From Annona cherimola (Eukaryota; Streptophyta; Magnoliopsida; Magnoliales; Annonaceae), in the NCBI GenBank assembly GCA_030490835.1, contig CM059972.1:90629137-90693136 (forward strand): DNA of 64,000 nucleotides, given 5' to 3'. Below the pieces are notes generated by a model. The model saw only the letters and a list, made by a program, of their open reading frames with translations, was not told the origin of the DNA and did not search any database. A program made the translations under genes and the position numbers. Each line of letters begins with the position of its first letter. Within the stretch, counting starts at the first letter, position 1. Below are positions 57,567 through 64,000 of this stretch, piece after piece.

Positions 57567-59516
57567 TTAAAGCAGCCCTCTGCGCCGCTTGTAATCACTC
57601 ACAGTGAGAGTCAGTGCATGCCGCCGCCCATCATTCTCTGGCACCCGGTACCCAATGGTTGCCTCAATCTTCTGTTTGCGCGCCATGAAACCCAAATGAA
57701 CTCCCTGAGGGCCCCCAAACTTCTGCAACTTGGATAATGATATAGGCAGCTCAAAGTTGTGCAATGAGTTGGATTCTGTTCCTTGGTCGACAGGAGCACT
57801 TGTATCAACCAACTTACCCGCTTCAGCAGCTGCTTCCAAAGCAGCAACTGTTGCAGCCTCTCCTAATCCTGTTCCATTTGCAGACTCAAGGCCAGCTGTA
57901 ACTGCTGCATCCCCATTGACCTCTCCACCAGGCTTTGAGTAGTAATTCCTGGACCTTGTCCATCTCCTGGAAAAAGGGTCATATCCTGCCTCTCCAACTT
58001 TCAGGGCCGTGTTAATAGGCTTCAATTCTGATGCATTTTTGAAGTTCTCAACCCGATTCTTCCTGTTCATCTCTGCCAGCCTCAGAGCTTTGGCATCCTT
58101 ACCCATTCTCCGGGACATTTGTTCCAGCTCCAGCAGCCTGGCTCGGATCCTTTCAACCTCTGCATCATTTCCCCGGCTCTCAGCGATCTCCAACTCCTTC
58201 CTCAGCCTGTTCTTCTCAGCAGCAACATTCAATGGCCTAGATGAGGCTGATTTCTTCTCCTGCAACATCTGCTTCACGGTGGCTGCTGAATAAACAAACT
58301 CATTGGTCTTCTTTATGGCCTCTTTCTTGTCCAAGATATCCTGTCGGGTGGGCATCCGTCCACCTGAGCGATCTACCTCCCGAACCCACTCATTGAACTC
58401 TTTCTCAGTGGGGACAGAGTCAGAGATCCTAGCCATCTGCCACCTAGCAGCTGAGCTCTCGCTGCCCCAAACTAAGTTCAAGTACTTGTGGGTGGTTCGC
58501 CCCTCCAACTTATACTGACGGTCAGGTTCTGATGCATCTACATTGCGCACCATACACAACCTATATATGCTCACCTTATCCCTTGACATCCCAATCCCAA
58601 CTCTAACAAAGCAACCAACAATCAGCTCCTCAAAGAAGGGCTCCATGAACCATTTCGCCAGCTTCGACCTCCTGATGGTGACTTCTTTGATATCCTCATA
58701 TGTCAGCTTTTCTGAGCCAGGCACATCTTCGTCACTCTCCCCCATTGCCCCACCATATGCAGACCCTTCATCGCTGCTATCACTTCCACTTCCACTCTCA
58801 CTTCTACTCGAGTCGCTACTCAAGTTCGCAGCAACCGAGGCTTTGCGCCTAGTAGGGGAAGATTCCCTGCCACCAACTCCAACAATTGAATCCCTCAATC
58901 TGCTTTGACTGTCCAAACCCTGTTGTTTCATTCGCTTTGCCCGCAGTTCATTCAATGCATCCTTGGCAGCTGTCTTGTTAGACTTATTAGTAGATGCACG
59001 TGCACGAGCTGGCAGCGGAGGAGGTGACTCTTTTCTTGATCGTGTCTTCTTATCACTTTGAGATGATGCCCTAACTTTCTTTTTTAACTGAGAATCATTT
59101 CTCTTGTCAGCCCGTTCTGACAAGATCATCTCGCGGTCAAGTTCAGACATCTTTGCGAGTGCTTCCCTATCAGCATCATCCTTGTACAGGTCACTCCCAA
59201 TTGAGGATCCACTGTCTGAATCATTGCCACTGCCACCTGCACGATCATCATCTTCTTCTTCATCATCATCACCATGACTACCTGTATCATCATCATTCTC
59301 CACAGGATCAAGCCTCTTCTTCAAAGGGACCTGGGATCCAGAAGGTTTTCGACTTTTATACCCTGGATCATCAGAGTCGTCATCTTTTGAATCACTTTCA
59401 TAATCAGAATATGAACCTTCCCTTTGCCTTTTTGACTGCTGACGACCAGATTGTTTTCTTCCAGATGTACCTTTTCTTCCAGCAGCTTCTAGAAGCAAGT
59501 TCTCTAAATCTGCCAT
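57567..59516 (-). CDS. VIP5: RTF1/VIP5 subunit of the Paf1 complex
   Basis: One uninterrupted frame of 649 residues from ATG 59516-59514 to the TAA at 57567-57569; Arabidopsis VIP5 has almost the same length. RTF1 links the Paf1 complex to elongating RNA polymerase II and promotes H2B ubiquitination and H3K4 methylation; in Arabidopsis VIP5 supports FLC expression. Order: N-terminal MADLENLLLEAAG, acidic/serine-rich region 35-110, a DREALAKMSELDREMILSER block (116-135) near the expected histone-modification domain, a second Ser-rich stretch (232-262), the Plus3 domain about 272-400 (LTYEDIKEVTIRRSKLAKWF, GCFVRVGIG, YKLEGRTTHKYL), a charged coiled-coil-like segment about 415-475, and the C-terminal YRVPENDGRRH. 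The start was chosen for the conserved MADLENLL; 20 upstream codons belong to 5'UTR. The short acidic overprinted frames are shadows. Confidence 0.97.
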   Translation of the reverse strand: MADLENLLLEAAGRKGTSGRKQSGRQQSKRQREGSYSDYESDSKDDDSDDPGYKSRKPSGSQVPLKKRLDPVENDDDTGSHGDDDEEEDDDRAGGSGNDSDSGSSIGSDLYKDDADREALAKMSELDREMILSERADKRNDSQLKKKVRASSQSDKKTRSRKESPPPLPARARASTNKSNKTAAKDALNELRAKRMKQQGLDSQSRLRDSIVGVGGRESSPTRRKASVAANLSSDSSRSESGSGSDSSDEGSAYGGAMGESDEDVPGSEKLTYEDIKEVTIRRSKLAKWFMEPFFEELIVGCFVRVGIGMSRDKVSIYRLCMVRNVDASEPDRQYKLEGRTTHKYLNLVWGSESSAARWQMARISDSVPTEKEFNEWVREVDRSGGRMPTRQDILDKKEAIKKTNEFVYSAATVKQMLQEKKSASSRPLNVAAEKNRLRKELEIAESRGNDAEVERIRARLLELEQMSRRMGKDAKALRLAEMNRKNRVENFKNASELKPINTALKVGEAGYDPFSRRWTRSRNYYSKPGGEVNGDAAVTAGLESANGTGLGEAATVAALEAAAEAGKLVDTSAPVDQGTESNSLHNFELPISLSKLQKFGGPQGVHLGFMARKQKIEATIGYRVPENDGRRHALTLTVSDYKRRRGLL

Positions 59517-59556
59517 GACTTTTTGTTTGTATGATTGTGACAATTTGTCAGTAACC
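59517..59556 (-). other. VIP5 5'UTR part of the coding exon, with intron acceptor
   Basis: On the gene strand ATTTATTGCAG|GTTACTGAC places an acceptor 40 bp before the ATG. This suggests that the leader is spliced from an exon further upstream. Inferred from splice-site quality only. Confidence 0.5.
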
Positions 59557-62500
59557 TGCAATAAATCACCAAGCAAGTTCAGTGCAGATCAAACAACTAA
59601 GAACATCGAAATCATCTGGAAGACATTAAAATTCAGAAAATAGCCTTAGGAGGTCCGGAATGGGCATTGCATCAGACTATGCACTCGTGCACTGATTATA
59701 AAACATCAATATGCTACTTCCTAGAAAAAATTTATCAACAGCATTCTAGAGTTGGTCTTCCAGTAGCTTAGTAGCTCAAATGCGTACTCTAATATTGGTC
59801 AAATAAAATACAATGCATTCAATTATCATTGCTATCGTCTTCCATATAATTGGAGTCAGCTACAGCAACCAATGCTGTTCCATCCTCTCAAGAACCATTT
59901 TCCAGTAAACCTTAGGCCATCCAATAGTATAATCCATACATTTTCCACTCAATGTGTCCTTATGTCGTTTTGATTTGTACTTTTCTCTGAAAGCCATCAA
60001 CTTGAAATAGATGATTGACACAAACGTCAATATGTCATAAGTCACCTAAGAAATAAATGATTATCATAAGCTAGATCTGAATGCTTGCCTTGCTCATCTG
60101 GCAGCGATCCAGGTCATTCATCTAGTAGATCCTACCACACACTGCCTACATATAACAAACTGTCACTGGGACCCTAATCATCCATGCTTTTTCCACCCTT
60201 TTATAAGTCAGACTTTAAAGCTTTGCCTTCCTTTCTGTAGACTGAAAATCTCTGGCATGGAGGATACTGCATTCAGTGCAGCTCATCTGCAATGGCTGAC
60301 TAAAAACACTGTATGATGGGCCAGACCAAAATAATGTTGTCAATTAAGGGCTCCAAATTCTGTCCTATTGGATAAACGACCTAGCTTCACAAATAAATGG
60401 TTTGCACATAAGTTTGATGAGTTTTTGTGCTTGGATAGCAGGCTGTAATGTAAAATTTAATTGAATAAAACTGTGAAAACATAATGAAAAATGCACGCCT
60501 ACAAAGTGCACCATAAAATCAATTCATTCTTTCTAGTTCTGCAAACCCATCGCAATGACGTGCACACTTGACGATGTATGGTCATCGCACAAATCCATGC
60601 AGCTCAATTGAGCATTGACTTAGCACCTACTTTTGCAACTCTGTTGGAAATCTCAACATCAATAAGATGTCCTTCAATTTGATGATATACCTTAATATGA
60701 TCTAAATGAATGCATTATTAGATTAGATTTGTGTAACCACATTTTTTAGACATAATTATATATTTATATATTATTTGTATTGAGTTTTACATCTATCTTT
60801 GTTGGTCTATCACTAGATAAATTTTATGGAAATATTTTCCATTTTTCTATTTCCAGGTAAATCTATGCCAGGTGATGTGGGGCCAAATGGCATGCATCTG
60901 GATGTTTTCTATTTTTAGAGTTGATAATTGGCAATATTGTAAAATTCTAAATCATGAAAATATTCCATGGATTAAAAATTTATTTAGTTTGAAATGTCCA
61001 AGAAGTTAGTAGTTTCGAGTTGCTAATTGCTGTAGTGTCAATTATCTTTTGAATTTAATCAAAGATTAAAAGCCTGTATTGCAAAATGCAAGTCCCACAT
61101 CTTCATCTAACCAGCATTCATAGCAAGTATTGTCAATATAAGCTTTTGATTCTGACACCTGTTGATCAGCCCTGTTAGCAAATTAATATTATTGAAAAGA
61201 GCATCTTCAGCTGCTTACGTCCTATAAGGGAAACACAGCCGTTCTCAAATGAGATACAGAACGAACCATCAACAGAAAAAACAAAACTTCGCTTATAACT
61301 AAATTAATAGTACTAAATTGGTAATAGGATGGGAATTAAGGTTTTTCTAAAGAAAATATTGAATTGCATGAAATTGAAATAGTAACATGTCTTTCAACTT
61401 CAAATCAAGAAATGAGGTTCATACATCAACTGCATGTGCTATTTATTAACTGTCGATAACCAAAAGCATGAGTGCATGGCCAATTTGTTGTACCAGTCCA
61501 TATATCCACCACAATGTCGCCCAAAAAGACTAAACAAAAACCAGGCGTGAATAAGTAAATATTTTAGTTGCGGACGCGCATCACTCTGAAAACAAATGAG
61601 AATGATGTTAAATGCATGCGTTCATAAATGAATACTACAACCTCATGCAAAACTAATTGAGGACATAAAATGCATCTGCATGACTAGTTTAGCTTGCTCA
61701 AGAAAATTCTGAACATAACGAAAAACAACTATAGCTCTCCAATTGGCTGTTTTCCAAATGTATCAGAGAATCAAAGACCCGATAAATTGGCAGCTTTTAG
61801 CTTTTCTATCATTCTCTTACATATTCCATGCCCATGAACTCCTATTGATTTTATTATTGATTTCTTCAAGACCAGAAATCATACTAATGAGCATGTGGGG
61901 AAATCCTGTCCATCTTTGATTATTTCAAAAAAAAAATTCTCGTACATTAGCTGATTGAGCTTTTATCTTTCACTAGCAGCGGATGCTCAAAGAGAATGAT
62001 CAGCATCATCATCATAAATGAAAACTTCATAGAAATTAAACCTTGAAACAAGTTCTCTCACAGAAATAAAGGCAAATAGCACATAAGGATATGCAAACTT
62101 TTGAGAAGAAATAGACAGAACTTCGAAGGTGGTTGTTCAAAACTTCAAATGGTTGCCGTATATGAGGGTTGAACGAAGAAGATGGAATGAGGGATCGAGG
62201 CGAGGTAATCGATAGGTATGCGTTTGATTAAATATTGGTTTTGTGGGCATGGGAATGGAAGAAAGAAAAAAGAGAAGTCAAGCAGATAAATTTTCACGCC
62301 TTGTATTTCCGACAACAATGCTGAATGATGCTTCGGGACCCAGATTTCCCAACCATTCATGGAAAGAACAGCCAAGAGAAGTGAATTTTGGTTAAAGGTC
62401 CATGCCCCCACAATAAAAAAGGAAAATTTTCATTATTTTATGCCACAGGAGAAAAAAAATCCAAATTCACCTGAAAACTAGGAAACACAGAGAAATGAAA

Positions 62501-62595
62501 ATATTTTTTCAAAAGTTTGAATTGAACTGCAGGAAAAAGCACAAGAAGGGAAAGAAACTGAGTGCAGACGAACAGATGGGTTTTAGGGTTTTTAC
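59557..62595 (-). other. Probable VIP5 5'UTR intron (3.0 kb)
   Basis: Between the acceptor at 59557 and a donor CAG|GTAAAAACCC at 62596/62595. The sequence is intron-like: AT-rich with T-rich tracts on the gene strand, no recognised genes and no member of the window's MITE families. AAAACCCTA motifs lie just inside the donor, as is common in first introns of plant housekeeping genes. Confidence 0.45.
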
Positions 62596-62790
62596 CTGAT
62601 CGAACAATTTGGGGCTTTAGAAAAGGGAGGAGGGAGGGGCTGGGGCTTCTCAGATCATGCCTGCCTGTGAACCCAGAAGGTGAAGCACGAACCTAGAGAG
62701 AAAGAGAGATGGGAATCGGATGACGAGGAGAGGTAATAGTGCAGCTGCAGACGGAGCGATTGCAGGAGAGCAAACAATTTTCAACCGCAC
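62596..62790 (-). promoter_or_regulatory. Probable VIP5 first noncoding exon and core promoter
   Basis: On the gene strand this is a CT-rich leader (CATCTCTCTTTCTCTCTAGG and CCCCTCCCTCCTCCC) ending in CAG|GTAAAA. It contains a minimal upstream ATG-ATC-TGA. To the right the sequence drops abruptly into AT-rich hairpin-type repeats, so the promoter must be short. The transcription start is not visible. Confidence 0.45.
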
Positions 62791-62799
62791 TCATCAGTG

Positions 62800-64000
62800 T
62801 ATTTGGCCTTGCGGGACTTGGTATATTTAATAAATATTTTAAAAAATATTATTGATTTTAAATTTTTTAAAAAAATATCTATAAATTTTCTAAAGTGATA
62901 AAATTTGATATGATAAGTATTCTATTGTAAGATATTATGACCATAATAGATTTTTTTTAACAAGTAAATTTAGGCTCCTTTTTAGATTTGACAATTCAGT
63001 AGCCTAGGCCACAGAAAATGCTCACCGATGTAGATCATGGTAAGGTTGTCCACCTAATTTCATTGCGACTTTGCTACAGTGGATTCCTCTTTTTGGAATG
63101 AAATACTCATGTTATTGAAAAAAATCTAAAAAATATAGATAGCTTCAAAAATAATAAAACTTGATTTGTATATTAAATATATCTAGATTAACGATTTTGC
63201 AAAAAGAAAAATTTAAATAAGTTTTTTGGCATCCTGCCTCATTATTTTAACGTAAGTTGCTATGGATACAAAATGAATCACTACACATTGTAAAAGGTTA
63301 AAAGTGTTTATTTTTACTTATTTATTTTAACCACAAGTTTTATACACAGTGATTTAGTAGAAAATGGAAACATTTTCCGCTTACCCCAAAAGTTTACTTG
63401 TTTGGCTTGGGGTCTACTATCCCACCATGTAATTTATGAAGTTTAAACTATTTATCTTATTTGAAATAAAATCTTATGTATTGCAAATAAACATCATTTC
63501 AAAATAATATATAACACATCAAAATTAATTTAAATTTTTAATAGATTTATATATAGTCAAATGATTTCAATTTTATAGTTTATTATGAATATTTAATGGC
63601 AAACTTTTTGTTTCCTAAATAAATATTTTCAATCATTAACTAGTTGGTTTAGGGCGTGTTTCAAGTCATACAAGATTCTTAGATTGAATTTATATTACTG
63701 ATCGCAAGCCAGCTTTCTAATTTCCATTACAACTTTACTTATTCTCAATACAACTTTCTTATTCCTTATACACATCATTATATTCTCATCCTAAATACAA
63801 ACTCGATCTAAAAATTAAACATGCACTTACATTTAAACTTCTGTTAAGATGATCATTGCATTCCATCTTTTCTCATTTAGTATCTTAAAAGTATCTTTAA
63901 ATCTGTGATATGATGCACACTGACAACACTCCGGATTCGAGCATGTGTACCTTGCTACTACATGTTGGACTGGTAGAGGATTGATTGACCCTCTTTCGAT
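62800..64000. other. AT-rich intergenic DNA with partial family C arms
   Basis: Single arms of family C hairpins occur near 62815-62990 (TTTAAATTTTTTAAAAAAATATC...) and 63110-63250 (AATAATAAAACTTGATTTGTATATTAAATATATCTAGATTAA). A possible MITE start GGGCGTGTTTCAAG lies at 63653 with no clear right end. No gene was recognised. Confidence 0.4.

Noticed and set aside
57611..59518. Several 60-120-codon frames overlapping VIP5 on both strands
   Set aside because: Shadows of the acidic and serine-rich VIP5 coding sequence.

Overview
This is plant nuclear DNA: long AT-rich intergenic and intronic stretches, GT-AG introns of up to 11.5 kb, plant-type LINEs, Ty3/gypsy remnants and very dense MITEs. 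The proteins point to an angiosperm. Lineage cannot be settled by eye; large introns and diverse MITEs would fit a magnoliid or other early-diverging group, but that is only an impression.

Three host genes can be reconstructed. (1) A yippee-like zinc-binding protein on the + strand, 3469-18407: five coding exons, 129 aa, with the exact C-X2-C-X52-C-X2-C spacing of the family and an 11,496-bp first intron full of repeats. (2) A non-specific phospholipase C, best match NPC1, on the - strand, 24695-31117: three coding exons, 533 aa, signal peptide. (3) The Paf1-complex subunit VIP5/RTF1 on the - strand, 57567-59516: one uninterrupted 649-aa reading frame, with a probable 5'UTR intron of about 3 kb and a noncoding first exon near 62.6-62.8 kb. 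They share no pathway and look like unrelated neighbours in a repeat-rich region.

Most other recognisable sequence is mobile. A 4.8-kb LINE (38331-43131, - strand) has a 19-bp target duplication and a poly(A) tail; it is 5'-truncated within ORF1 and ORF2 is broken by a small deletion in the reverse transcriptase. Degraded LINE tails lie at 22880-23735 and 37340-37500. Intron 1 of the yippee gene holds a poly(A)-binding-protein pseudogene, tandem repeats, a gypsy LTR remnant and MITEs; just beyond exon 2, intron 2 holds a gypsy integrase remnant. An LTR-like repeat of about 1 kb occurs twice in inverted orientation (43777-46305).

At least five families of short TIR or hairpin elements were separated by reading. 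Family A is Tourist-like (termini near GGGTGTGTTTGG, 3-bp target duplications where clear), 17 or more copies. Family B has GGATC-type termini and a 9-bp duplication in its best copy; it forms a 2-kb cluster of inverted arms at 53.3-55.3 kb. Family C is long hairpins of 270-370 bp. Family D has AGGGGTGT termini and 9-10-bp duplications; two members sit back to back in an NPC1 intron, separated by one shared target copy. Family E is a short AT-rich element seen twice. Nested insertions give relative ages. No tRNA, rRNA, CRISPR, organellar insertion or new protein-coding system was found; the unusual content is the architecture of the repeats.
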